Notes under the pieces: generated by a model
Seen by the model: the letters and a program-made list of their open reading frames with translations, nothing else
What the model was told of the DNA's origin: nothing
The model's database searches: none
Translations under genes and position numbers: made by a program
Assembly: GCA_048498155.1 (NCBI GenBank)
Contig: JBEHYN010000005.1
Coordinates: 27,815 to 91,814 of the forward strand
Source of the DNA: BOG-938 sp048498155
Lineage (GTDB): Bacteria > Pseudomonadota > Alphaproteobacteria > Caulobacterales > Caulobacteraceae
Length of the DNA stretch: 64,000 nt
Direction of reading: 5' to 3'
Part shown: piece after piece, positions 27,707 to 35,233 of the stretch
Layout: the number at the start of each line of letters is the position of its first letter
Numbering within the stretch: position 1 is the first letter of the stretch

Positions 27707-27783
27707 ATTGAACCACCAAGCTCACCAAGAACACCAAGGAAACGCCAAACTCTTGGTGTTCTTGGTGAGCTTGGTGGTTCAAT
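27707..27783. repeat. Long perfect inverted repeat built from 9-nt units
   Basis: Arms of 32 bp (27707-27738 and 27752-27783) are perfectly complementary around a 13-nt spacer. Each arm contains three tandem 9-nt copies of a CACCAAG-centred unit (CCACCAAGC, TCACCAAGA, ACACCAAGG). No T-run follows. It is 6 bp after galU. It could terminate or stabilise transcripts, or be a REP- or MITE-like mobile repeat. Confidence 0.85.
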
Positions 27784-27791
27784 AATCCTGG

Positions 27792-27809
27792 TCCCGGCTC
27801 GCGCCGGGA
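27792..27809. repeat. Short palindromic element TCCCGGC-N4-GCCGGGA
   Basis: A 7-bp perfect stem (27792-27798 with 27803-27809) with a TCGC loop lies just after the long inverted repeat. The same core with a different loop occurs at 50685-50716, so it is probably a dispersed intergenic palindrome. Confidence 0.6.
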
Positions 27810-27838
27810 TAAGCCGATGAAGGGGACCCCCGACGCCG

Positions 27839-28708
27839 TTGCAACTGCTGATTTTCGGATACGGCTTCACCGGCCGCGCCGTGGCCCGTCGGCGGCTCGC
27901 TGAGGGCTGGAGCGTGTGCGCCGCCGTGCGTCAGGCCGAGGTTCGCACGGCGGCAGAAGCAGATGGGGCAACGGCGGTGGGGGCGCAGGACGCCGGCGCC
28001 CTGGCCGATGCGGCTACCAGCGCGGACGCCATACTGATCACCGCTCCGCCCAGCTCTGAAGGCTGTCCCGGCTTCACCGCTCTATCGCCCGTTCTGCGGT
28101 CCGGCCAAACCCGTCCGCGATGGATCGGCTATCTGTCCACCACAGGGGTCTATGGCGATCACGACGGGCGATGGGTGTTCGAGACCAGCGCCACCAACGC
28201 CCACTCCGTCGAGGGCGCGCGGCGGGTGGCGGCAGAGCAGGATTGGCTGAAGCTGGGCGCGCACGCCGAAGTTCCCGTGGCGATCTTCCGCCTGCCCGGG
28301 ATCTACGGCGCTGGACGCTCGCAGATTGACCGGGTGCGGGGCGGGACGGCCCACCGCCTGATCAAGCCCGGACAGGTGTTCTCGCGCATTCACGTGGCCG
28401 ATCTAGCGGCTGGCCTTGAGGCGTCGATGACCCGGCCGAGACCAGGCGCGATCTACCACCTTTGTGACGACGAACCCGCGCCCTCCGATGTCGTCACCGC
28501 CTTTGCCGCCGAACTGTTGGGCATGGAGCCGCCGCCTGAGCGTCCCTATGACGAGCACACCGCCTCGCCCGCCCTGCGCCGCTTCTATAGCGAGAACAAA
28601 CGGGTCTCCAACGCCCTGGCCAAGGCCGAACTGGGCTGGCGGCCGGCTTTCGCGAGTTATAGGGAAGGCTTGAGAGCCGTGCTTGAGGCGCAAACGTCAC
28701 GTTCGTGA
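27839..28708 (+). CDS. NAD(P)-binding SDR/epimerase-like protein (YeeZ-like)
   Basis: A 289-residue Rossmann-fold protein beginning LLIFGYGFTGRAVARR, the nucleotide-binding loop in the GxGxxG position. It has YLSTTGVYGDHDG in the place of the SDR Ser/Tyr region and FRLPGIYGAGRS downstream, as in extended or atypical SDRs. The usual Tyr-x3-Lys pair is not obvious (ARRVAAEQDWL), so catalysis as a classical dehydrogenase is doubtful. The start is TTG at 27839, as no ATG precedes the Rossmann loop. Substrate unknown. A hairpin overlaps its stop codon. Confidence 0.75.
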   Translation: MQLLIFGYGFTGRAVARRRLAEGWSVCAAVRQAEVRTAAEADGATAVGAQDAGALADAATSADAILITAPPSSEGCPGFTALSPVLRSGQTRPRWIGYLSTTGVYGDHDGRWVFETSATNAHSVEGARRVAAEQDWLKLGAHAEVPVAIFRLPGIYGAGRSQIDRVRGGTAHRLIKPGQVFSRIHVADLAAGLEASMTRPRPGAIYHLCDDEPAPSDVVTAFAAELLGMEPPPERPYDEHTASPALRRFYSENKRVSNALAKAELGWRPAFASYREGLRAVLEAQTSRS

Positions 28709-28718
28709 CACTTGCGCC
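28687..28718 (+). repeat. 13-bp interrupted hairpin across the stop codon
   Basis: GGCGCAA (28687-28693) pairs with TTGCGCC (28712-28718), and inside it GTCACG (28696-28701) pairs with CGTGAC (28704-28709). The two stems are separated by symmetric AC/AC internal loops. It spans the stop codon of the SDR-like gene and is not followed by a T-run. It may be a transcript 3'-end structure or a palindromic protein-binding site. Confidence 0.5.
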
Positions 28719-28755
28719 GGTTATGGCGGCTTCTCGCCAATGGGGATGCCTGACC

Positions 28756-30174
28756 ATGCGCCTGTTCAAAGCCAGCCTCCTCATGGGACTGACGATCTCG
28801 GCCGGCCTCGCCGCTGGGACAGCGCGTGCGGCGGACGATCCTATCGCGGCGGCCTATGTGGTCCTGGGCGAGGATGGAACAGCTCAGGCGCGGGTGATCA
28901 CCAAGGCGGGCGAGTGTCCTGCCATCCAGGCGGGCGGCAAGACCTTGCCGATGACAGTCCGGGCGACGGCCGGAACCGAACCGCTGCGTCCGACCCGCTC
29001 GGACCCCAAGGATTCCAAGCCGGCCGACTTTCCGGTGTTGACCTGCGAGGCGACCTTGCCCGCAGGTCTCGTCCGCGCCTCCGTGGCCGGTCACGCCCTA
29101 CCCGCACCCGTGGCGCGACCCAAGCGCATCGTGGTGATCGGCGATACGGGCTGTCGGCTGAAAAAATCGGATGACGCCTACCAGGCCTGCAACGCCCCCA
29201 ACCAGTACCCCTTCGCCAAGGTGGCGGCTGCGGCTGCGGCGTGGAAGCCGGACATGGTGGTCCATGTGGGCGACTACGAATACCGCGAGAACGACTGCCA
29301 GGTGAAAAACCATGCGGGCTGCGCGGGCAGCCCGTGGGGCTATGGCTGGGACGCGTGGAAAGCCGACTTCTTCACGCCGGGCGCCCCCTTGCTGGCCGCC
29401 GCGCCTTGGGTGGCCGTGCGCGGCAATCATGAAAGCTGTAACCGCGCTGGCCAGGGCTGGTGGCGGTTTGTCGATCCTCGCCCTCTGGTGTCGGGCCGCG
29501 ACTGCAACGATCCAGCCCATGACGAGGCCGCGGACTATTCCGACCCCTATGCGGTGCCCCTCGGCGACGGCGCCCAGATCGTGGTGATGGACACCTCCAG
29601 CGCGCCTGGCGATCCGATCCAGCCGGGTGTGCCCGAGGCCGCCATCTACCGAAAGCTCTACACTGACATGGCCGCGCTGGCCGCGCGCCAGCCCTATTCC
29701 ATCGTGGTCGATCACCACCCCCTGCTCGGGTTCTCAGCCCAGGTCTCGGCCAAGACCCAGCAGCCCTATCTGACCACCGGCAATCTGGGCCTGCAGTCGA
29801 CCTTCGGCGCCGTGAACCCCCTGCTGTTTCCGCCCACGGTGCAGATGCTGCTGTCGGGCCACGTGCACGTCTGGCAGCAGGTCAGTTTTTCCAGTCCTCA
29901 TCCCACCCAGTTTATCGCTGGCTTTTCGGGCACTCAGGAAGACGTGGTGCCTATCCCCGCCAAGATCCCCGACGACGCGGCGGTCGCCCCCGGCGCCAAG
30001 GTCGAGGCTTTCAGCTCGTGGGTGGACGGCTTTGGCTTCATGACCCTGAGCCGCACAGGCCAAGAGACCTGGGACGTGGAGGTGCACGATCAGAACGGCG
30101 ACGTGGTCAACCGTTGCAAGGTCACGGGCCGCCACTCCAAATGCGAACTGGCCCAGGTCAGCGGGCCTAAGTAG
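28756..30174 (+). CDS. Secreted calcineurin-like metallophosphoesterase
   Basis: A 472-residue exported protein with a signal peptide (about 1-25, ending GTARA). The binuclear metal site of the family is visible: D130 (VIGDTG), D173 (HVGDYEY), N224-H225 (RGNHES), a His in VVDHHPLLG and the GHVHVWQ motif. Several Cys residues (positions 54, 97, 133, 145, 181, 189, 228) suggest disulfides, as expected in the periplasm. The N-terminal part of about 120 residues is a separate, unrecognised domain. The ATG at 28756 places the signal peptide first. Substrate not evident. It overlaps the converging hydrolase gene by 8 bp. Confidence 0.88.
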   Translation: MRLFKASLLMGLTISAGLAAGTARAADDPIAAAYVVLGEDGTAQARVITKAGECPAIQAGGKTLPMTVRATAGTEPLRPTRSDPKDSKPADFPVLTCEATLPAGLVRASVAGHALPAPVARPKRIVVIGDTGCRLKKSDDAYQACNAPNQYPFAKVAAAAAAWKPDMVVHVGDYEYRENDCQVKNHAGCAGSPWGYGWDAWKADFFTPGAPLLAAAPWVAVRGNHESCNRAGQGWWRFVDPRPLVSGRDCNDPAHDEAADYSDPYAVPLGDGAQIVVMDTSSAPGDPIQPGVPEAAIYRKLYTDMAALAARQPYSIVVDHHPLLGFSAQVSAKTQQPYLTTGNLGLQSTFGAVNPLLFPPTVQMLLSGHVHVWQQVSFSSPHPTQFIAGFSGTQEDVVPIPAKIPDDAAVAPGAKVEAFSSWVDGFGFMTLSRTGQETWDVEVHDQNGDVVNRCKVTGRHSKCELAQVSGPK

Positions 30175-30922
30175 CCGCCGTCAGGTCTTCGAGGGCCGCG
30201 ATCAGTCGCGCCAGATCCTGCGGCCGCGACAGGCGATGATCCCCATCCTTGATCAGGCTGAACACCACGTCCTGCCCTTCTATGACCTGAGCCAGCTCCA
30301 GGGCGTGAGTCCACGGCACGGAGGTATCCGCCCCGCCCTGCAGGATGCGCACGGGCGCGCGGATCGGCACGGGATTGGCCAGGATTGACCAGCGCGCGCC
30401 ATCCTCCAGCAGCAAGCGGGTGATCGGATAGCCGCCTTCGCCAAAATCATCCGGCGCGGTCCACACGCCTTGATCGGCCAGGGCTTTGAGCGCCTGTGGC
30501 GGCAGACTGGGCCTCATCAGCGCCTCGGTGAAATCCGGCGCGGGCGCAATCAGCACAAGACCGGCGATTCTCTGAGGTCGAACGACGGCGGCCAAGCAGG
30601 CGATCCATCCGCCCATGGATGATCCCACAAGGACTAAGGGTCCTTGGGTCAATTCGTCGATCACCGCCAGAGCGTCGTCGCGCCAGCGGGTGATGCTCCC
30701 CTGTTTGAAATCGCCCGACGAAGCGCCGTGGGCGAAATAATCAAAGCGCAAGAAGCCCAGGCCGCGCGCCCTCGCCCAGTCAGCGAGAGCCTCGGCCTTG
30801 GTCCCGGCCATGTCGGAGCGAAAACCGCCCAGCCACAACACGGTCGGCCTCCGCCCATCCAATCCCCGATAGGCCAGGCGTTCGCCGGCCGGTCGCGGCA
30901 GGTATTGCGTCATGTCGGTCAT
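30167..30922 (-). CDS. Alpha/beta hydrolase
   Basis: A 251-residue cytoplasmic serine hydrolase. The nucleophile elbow is GSSMGG (Ser102), the acid is D199 (GGADTSVP) and the base is H229 (DGDHRLS), giving a complete triad. FDYFAHGASSGDF follows the second strand, as in carboxylesterase or thioesterase-like members related to the ABHD10 group. The substrate cannot be predicted. It converges on the metallophosphoesterase gene with an 8-bp overlap and is divergent from the glycosyltransferase gene. Confidence 0.85.
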   Translation of the reverse strand: MTDMTQYLPRPAGERLAYRGLDGRRPTVLWLGGFRSDMAGTKAEALADWARARGLGFLRFDYFAHGASSGDFKQGSITRWRDDALAVIDELTQGPLVLVGSSMGGWIACLAAVVRPQRIAGLVLIAPAPDFTEALMRPSLPPQALKALADQGVWTAPDDFGEGGYPITRLLLEDGARWSILANPVPIRAPVRILQGGADTSVPWTHALELAQVIEGQDVVFSLIKDGDHRLSRPQDLARLIAALEDLTAAT

Positions 30923-31001
30923 GGCGCGCCGCCTAGCCTTGGGCTAACACAGGACATTGGCCGACTTTTCTAGACGTTCCAGAGACCTGACGGAAACCCG
31001 C

Positions 31002-32165
31002 TTGAGCGTGCTGCCCGCCGATTTCACCCTGTTGCAGGTGATCCCCCGCCTGGACATCGGCGGGGCTGAGCAGTCCACCCTGGACGTAGCCGCCGCCGTG
31101 GTGCGCGCGGGCGGTCGGGCCATCGTCGCCTCCGCCGGCGGGGGCATGCAGGATCGCCTGATCGAATCCGGGGCGGAACTGGTGGTCCTGCCGGTCCAAT
31201 CGAAGAATCCGCTGACCATGATCGCCAACGCCCTCGCCCTGGCGCGCCTGATTCGCCGGGAAAAGGTCAGCGTTGTGCACGTGCGCTCGCGCGCCCCGGC
31301 CTTCAGCGCCATATGGGCCGCCCGCAGAACCCGCACGCCCGTGCTGGCCACCTATCACGGCGCATATGGCGCCAATGGCGTGCTCAAGCGCTGGTATAAT
31401 GGGGTGATGACCCAGGGCGACCGGGTCATCGCCAATTCCGCCTACACCCGCGAGCATCTGCTGGGACAGCATCGGGTCGATCCCGCCAAGGTCATCGCCA
31501 TTCCACGGGGGATCGACATGGGGCGCTTTGATCCCTCTGCCGTCGGGCGGGATCGGATCGAGGCGCTGCGGCAACGTTGGCGAATCGATCCGGCGGACCG
31601 CCGGTTGAAGCTGATCCTGGCGGGAAGACTCACACGCTGGAAAGGCCAGCGCCTGGCGATCGAGGCCCTGGCGCGCTTGAAGGCCGACGGCCTGGACCAG
31701 ATCCTGCTGCTGCTGGTCGGCGATTCCCAGGGGCGCGTGGCCTATCTCGCCGAACTGGAGCGGGCCATCCGAACCTTGGCCGTGGAGGATCAGGTCAAGA
31801 TTGTCGGCCCTTGCTCGGACATGCCGGCGGCCTATCTCATCGGAGACGTAGCCCTGGCCCCGTCCCTGGAGCCGGAAGCCTTCGGGCGCACTGCCGTGGA
31901 GCCCCAGGCCATGGGCCGGCCTGTGATCGCAGCCGATCACGGCGCCACCCGCGAGACGGTGGTTCCCGGCCAGACCGGATGGCTCGCCGCGCCCTGCGAT
32001 GTCGAGGCCTGGGCCCTGGCCATCGCTGAAGCTAGCGCGGCAGGACCCGATCGCCTCGCGGCAATGGGCGCGGCGGCTAAGGCCCGAACCTGCGGGCTCT
32101 ATTCCGTCGGAGCCATGACCGACGCGACCTTGGCGGTCTATCGGTCCATGTTCGGCGCCCAGTAA
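31002..32165 (+). CDS. Family 4 glycosyltransferase (GT-B fold)
   Basis: A retaining GT-B glycosyltransferase of about 387 residues. The N-terminal domain begins LLQVIPRLDIGGAEQSTLD, the typical acceptor-domain loop. The C-terminal domain contains LILAGRLTRWKGQ and the nucleotide-sugar segment PSLEPEAFGRTAVEPQAMGRPVIA with its EPxxFGRTxxEPQA motif. The start is uncertain: no ATG precedes the first domain, and TTG at 31002, GTG at 31008 and TTG at 30957 are all possible. Acceptor and donor are unknown; a role in envelope polysaccharide is likely. Confidence 0.87.
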   Translation: MSVLPADFTLLQVIPRLDIGGAEQSTLDVAAAVVRAGGRAIVASAGGGMQDRLIESGAELVVLPVQSKNPLTMIANALALARLIRREKVSVVHVRSRAPAFSAIWAARRTRTPVLATYHGAYGANGVLKRWYNGVMTQGDRVIANSAYTREHLLGQHRVDPAKVIAIPRGIDMGRFDPSAVGRDRIEALRQRWRIDPADRRLKLILAGRLTRWKGQRLAIEALARLKADGLDQILLLLVGDSQGRVAYLAELERAIRTLAVEDQVKIVGPCSDMPAAYLIGDVALAPSLEPEAFGRTAVEPQAMGRPVIAADHGATRETVVPGQTGWLAAPCDVEAWALAIAEASAAGPDRLAAMGAAAKARTCGLYSVGAMTDATLAVYRSMFGAQ

Positions 32166-32312
32166 GCGCTGTTTTGGGAGCCTGAGGGCGATATTTCCCG
32201 ACTAACGCCCAACCAGATAGCGATGATTGCTGCGCCGAGCTTGATACAAGCCCCCGGCTTGGTCATATATCGCTCCTGGAGACGCGCGGCTTCGCTTGAG
32301 GCGGCGCGGCCT

Positions 32313-32338
32313 TTGTGTTTGCCTAGCGACGCTAAACT
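32313..32338 (+). promoter_or_regulatory. Candidate Caulobacter-type sigma-73 promoter for infC
   Basis: TTGTGTT (32313-32319), an 11-nt spacer and GCTAAACT (32331-32338) resemble the Caulobacter housekeeping consensus (TTGACGS, 10-14 nt, GCTANAWC). The -10 element fits well and the -35 partly. The predicted transcript starts about 20 nt before the infC ATT, leaving a very short leader. Confidence 0.45.
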
Positions 32339-32364
32339 GTTTCAACGATTACGGAGACCACCCT

Positions 32365-32898
32365 ATTCGCCGTCCCATGCCCGCGCCCCCGTCCAAAGAC
32401 GGTCCGCGCATCAACGATGAAATCCGCGTCCCCAAGGTCCTGCTGATCGATCACAACGGTGAAAAGCAGGGAATCATGCCGACCTCCTCGGCTTTGGAGG
32501 CGGCGGAGGAAGTCGGGCTTGATCTGGTCGAGGTGTCTCCCAATTCCGACCCGCCAGTCTGCAAAATCCTGGACTACGGCAAGTACAAGTTCCAGGAGCA
32601 GAAGAAGAAGAACGAGGCGCGCAAGCGTCAAAAGACCGTTGAAATCAAAGAGATCAAGCTTCGCCCCAACATCGATATCCACGACTACGATGTGAAGGCT
32701 AAGGCCATGCATCGCTTCTTCGAGGAGGGCGATAAGGTCAAGGTGACCCTTCGCTTCCGGGGCCGGGAAATGGCCCACCCGGAACTGGGCATGAAGCTGC
32801 TGATGCAGGTCAAGACCGACTTCGAGCCAGTCGCCAAGGTCGAGTACGAGCCGCGCATGGAAGGCCGGCAGATGATCATGATCCTGGCGCCGAGGTAA
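32365..32898 (+). CDS. infC: Translation initiation factor IF-3, ATT start codon
   Basis: Binds the 30S subunit, prevents premature joining and checks start codons. The 177-residue protein has the N-domain with PRINDEIRV and NSDPPVCKILDYGKYKF, the basic linker and a C-domain with RPNIDIHDYDVK and VTLRFRGREMAHPE. The start is taken as ATT at 32365 because GGAG lies 8 nt upstream and the product begins (f)M-RRPM, as in other alphaproteobacterial IF-3. The ATG four codons later has a poorer SD distance. The rare ATT start is the known basis of IF-3 autoregulation, since IF-3 discriminates against it. Confidence 0.93.
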   Translation: MRRPMPAPPSKDGPRINDEIRVPKVLLIDHNGEKQGIMPTSSALEAAEEVGLDLVEVSPNSDPPVCKILDYGKYKFQEQKKKNEARKRQKTVEIKEIKLRPNIDIHDYDVKAKAMHRFFEEGDKVKVTLRFRGREMAHPELGMKLLMQVKTDFEPVAKVEYEPRMEGRQMIMILAPR

Positions 32899-33012
32899 GC
32901 GCCTGACGACGATCAGCGCGCTGGACTCCATTCAACCCCGCTTACCGCTGCAGACGGGGGGCCAAATCTCCTTCGCTGCGAAGTCACCGCAATCGCGTAT
33001 GAACCGTTGCGA

Positions 33013-33139
33013 CCTCTCCCGCTGGCGGGAGAGGGGGACCGCGAAGCGGTGGAGAGGGCGTGCGAGTGGCAAACGGACTCAATGCGGCGGCATGCCCCCT
33101 CAGTCACTTCGTGACAGCTCCCCCGCCAGCGGGGGAGCT
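33013..33139. repeat. Two related palindromic elements in inverted orientation (infC-MFS spacer)
   Basis: The 309-bp gap between infC and the MFS gene contains a 10-bp palindrome (33013-33022 with 33025-33034) followed by an ACCGC-GAA-GCGGT hairpin (33038-33050). Then come the mirror arrangement GTCAC-TTC-GTGAC (33103-33115) and an 11-bp palindrome (33116-33126 with 33129-33139). Read on the other strand, the second half has the same order as the first: CCCGCTGGCGGG-type palindrome, small GAA-loop hairpin, then a G-rich tail. So it is an inverted pair of one repeat family. No gene is seen in this gap. Confidence 0.75.
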
Positions 33140-33207
33140 CGCGCTCCAAATCAGCCGGGCTCATCATATCTGGTCGCCCGGTCTGCGCAGGGGCGGAGGC
33201 AAGGTCG

Positions 33208-34431
33208 ATGACCGAACCATCCGCAGCCCCCCTCCCCGCCCAGGGACGCCCCGCCATGGCGGTGCTGCTAGCGGTGGTGTTCGTCAATCTGGTGGGGTTC
33301 GGCATCCTGTTGCCGATCCTGCCGTTCTACGGCCGCGCGTTCCATGCCCCGGTGTGGCTGGTGACCTGGGTGTTCACCGCCTTCTCCATCGGCAACTTTT
33401 TCGCCGAACCCCTGTGGGGCCGCCTGTCGGACCGAATAGGGCGCAGGCCGATCCTACTGGGCACTATCTTCGCCAGCGGCGTGGGCTTTATCGCCCTGGC
33501 GTTCGCCCCCAACATCTGGATGGTGCTGCTGATCCGCCTGCTCAGCGGCCTGACCACCGGTAATCTGTCGACCATCCAAGGCTATATCGCCGACATCACG
33601 CCGCCGCAGCTTCGCTCCGGCCGTATCGGCATGCTGGGCGCCGCCTTCGCGCTAGGCTTTGTCGCCGGCCCGGCCCTGGGTGGGCTTCTTGCCCGCCCGG
33701 AGCTAGGCGAGGCCGGCTACCGTCTGCCCCTGATCATCGCGGGTTGCCTGTCGTTCGCCTCCAGCTTCGGCGCCTACCTGTTTGTGCGCGAGAGCTGCAC
33801 CCACGCCAAGATCGGCGCGTCGCCCGGCGAGGCCTTCAAGACCTTGCAGCATGCCTTGAACCATCCGGTGCTGTGCCGCGCCCTGATCATCACCCTGCTC
33901 TACACTGCCGCCTTCGCCGCTGCGGAGAGCACCTTCGGCCTGTGGGCTCAGCATCGCTACGGCTGGGGCCCGCGCAAGCTGTCGATCTGCCTGGCTTCAG
34001 TGGCCATCACCGCCGCGATAGCCCAGGGCTTTGTGACCGGCCGCATCACGCGCCGTTGGGGCGAAGCCCTGACCTTGGCCGGCGGCCTTGCGCTCATCGC
34101 CGCCACCCTGGCTTTGCAGCCGCTGGGCCAAGGCATGATCCGCACCATCGTGCTTCTCGCACTGACGGTATTCGGCCAGGCCCTGGCCCTGCCCAATATC
34201 AGCGCCCTGATCTCGCGCACCACCCCGCCGGATCGCCAGGGCGCAGTATTGGGCCTGAACATGTCCCTAGGCGCCCTGGCCCGCGCCATCGGACCGATCG
34301 CCGGCGGCGCCCTGTTCTCCATCGTCGGCGCCGATGCGCCCCTCTACGCCGCGGCCCTGCTGGTGGCGCCGACGGTGCTGCTGGCCTGGCAGGCGGAGGG
34401 GGCGGCGCGGCCTAGGCGCATCATGGCCTGA
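33208..34431 (+). CDS. MFS transporter, DHA1 (TetA-like) type
   Basis: A 407-residue protein with about 12 membrane segments. The family motif A is GRLSDRIGRRPILL (about residues 71-84) between helices 2 and 3, and helix 5 carries LGFVAGPALGGLL (motif C-like antiporter signature). These point to a drug/H+ antiporter of the DHA1 family, close to TetA-type proteins. The ATG at 33208 has GGAGG about 10 nt upstream. There is no adjacent regulator, and the substrate is unknown. Confidence 0.88.
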   Translation: MTEPSAAPLPAQGRPAMAVLLAVVFVNLVGFGILLPILPFYGRAFHAPVWLVTWVFTAFSIGNFFAEPLWGRLSDRIGRRPILLGTIFASGVGFIALAFAPNIWMVLLIRLLSGLTTGNLSTIQGYIADITPPQLRSGRIGMLGAAFALGFVAGPALGGLLARPELGEAGYRLPLIIAGCLSFASSFGAYLFVRESCTHAKIGASPGEAFKTLQHALNHPVLCRALIITLLYTAAFAAAESTFGLWAQHRYGWGPRKLSICLASVAITAAIAQGFVTGRITRRWGEALTLAGGLALIAATLALQPLGQGMIRTIVLLALTVFGQALALPNISALISRTTPPDRQGAVLGLNMSLGALARAIGPIAGGALFSIVGADAPLYAAALLVAPTVLLAWQAEGAARPRRIMA

Positions 34432-34490
34432 CTGAAGCGCCCAACGCCTTGCTTTTCGCCCACGTTTCCCCTATTGCACGCCCCTTCTCG

Positions 34491-34524
34491 GAGCCGCCTG
34501 GCCAATGGCATGCCATGGCGGCTC
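34491..34524 (+). repeat. Long hairpin in the rpmI leader
   Basis: GAGCCGCC plus TGGC (34491-34502) pairs with GCCA plus GGCGGCTC (34512-34524) with a single bulged T, giving about 12 bp around a 9-nt loop. It lies in the 133-bp gap between the MFS gene and rpmI. It could be a terminator for the MFS transcript or part of a ribosomal-protein leader; no T-run follows. Confidence 0.45.
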
Positions 34525-34535
34525 GAAATGCCTTT

Positions 34536-34557
34536 AGAGGACGGTCCTTCGGGGCCG
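34536..34557 (+). promoter_or_regulatory. SD plus C(UUCG)G tetraloop hairpin before rpmI
   Basis: AGAGGA (34536-34541) is followed immediately by a 6-bp stem (34542-34547 with 34552-34557, one G-U pair) closed by a UUCG tetraloop. The SD is 24 nt from the rpmI ATG, too far in linear form. If the 16-nt hairpin forms, the gap shortens to 8 nt. No other good SD is near the ATG. Confidence 0.5.
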
Positions 34558-34564
34558 CAGCAAA

Positions 34565-34768
34565 ATGCCGAAGTTGAAGACCAAATCAGGCGCCAAGAAG
34601 CGCTTCAAGATGACTGCGTCCGGCCTGATCAAGGCCGGCGTGGCGGGCAAACGCCACCGGCTGATCAGCCACAATGGCAAGTATATCCGCCAGCAGCGGG
34701 GCACCAAGGTGCTCAATGCCTCGGACGCCAAGATCGTAGTGAAAAACTACCTTCCCTACGGCCTCTGA
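34565..34768 (+). CDS. rpmI: 50S ribosomal protein bL35
   Basis: A 67-residue basic protein starting MPKLKTKSGAKKRFK, with KRHRL and NYLPYGL, matching bL35. It lies in the conserved infC-rpmI-rplT neighbourhood, although an MFS gene and repeats separate it from infC here. rplT follows 26 bp later. The leader has an unusual hairpin between SD and ATG. Confidence 0.98.
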   Translation: MPKLKTKSGAKKRFKMTASGLIKAGVAGKRHRLISHNGKYIRQQRGTKVLNASDAKIVVKNYLPYGL

Positions 34769-34794
34769 TCCCTCGATCTTGAAAGCAGACTGAC

Positions 34795-35151
34795 ATGGCT
34801 CGCGTAAAACGGGGCGTCACCGCCCACGCCAAGCACAAAAAAGTTCTCGAGCAGGCCAAGGGCTTCTATGGCCGCCGCAAGAACACCATTCGTACGGCCA
34901 AGGCCGCGGTCGATAAGGCCGGGCAATACGCCTATCGCGACCGCAAGGTTCGCAAGCGCATGTTCCGCGCCCTGTGGATCCAGCGCATCAACGCTGCGGC
35001 CCGCATCGAGGGCTTCACCTACTCGCAGTTTATTCACGGCCTGGACGTGGCCGGCATCGTCATCGACCGCAAGGTCCTGGCCGATGTCGCGGGCGCCGAC
35101 CCAGCCGCGTTCAAGGCCATAGCCGACAAGGTTCGCGCCGCGCTGGCCTAA
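34795..35151 (+). CDS. rplT: 50S ribosomal protein bL20
   Basis: A 118-residue basic protein starting MARVKRGVTAHAKHKKVL, with AKGFYGRRKNTIRTA and LWIQRINAAAR, the clear bL20 signature. In several bacteria bL20 represses its own operon by binding the leader mRNA, so the structured leader before rpmI is a reasonable place to look. An intrinsic terminator follows 36 bp after the stop. Confidence 0.98.
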   Translation: MARVKRGVTAHAKHKKVLEQAKGFYGRRKNTIRTAKAAVDKAGQYAYRDRKVRKRMFRALWIQRINAAARIEGFTYSQFIHGLDVAGIVIDRKVLADVAGADPAAFKAIADKVRAALA

Positions 35152-35187
35152 AGCCTTTGGGTTCCTGAACTCATCCGCTTACAAGAG

Positions 35188-35215
35188 CCCTCCAGCCCGG
35201 CGCTGGAGGGTTTTT
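35188..35215 (+). terminator. Intrinsic terminator between rplT and pheS
   Basis: CCCTCCAGC (35188-35196) and GCTGGAGGG (35202-35210) form a perfect 9-bp stem with a 5-nt loop, followed directly by TTTTT (35211-35215). This is the clearest intrinsic terminator in the window. Only 18 bp remain before the pheS ATG, so it may act as an attenuator of pheST. Confidence 0.9.
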
Positions 35216-35233
35216 GCTGATCGCTGGATACCG

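Noticed and set aside
27707..27783. Long inverted repeat as an ordinary intrinsic terminator
   Set aside because: No T-run on either strand after the stem; kept as an inverted repeat.
32899..33207. The repeat-rich spacer as a CRISPR array
   Set aside because: Only two inverted, imperfect copies, no regular spacers and no cas genes.
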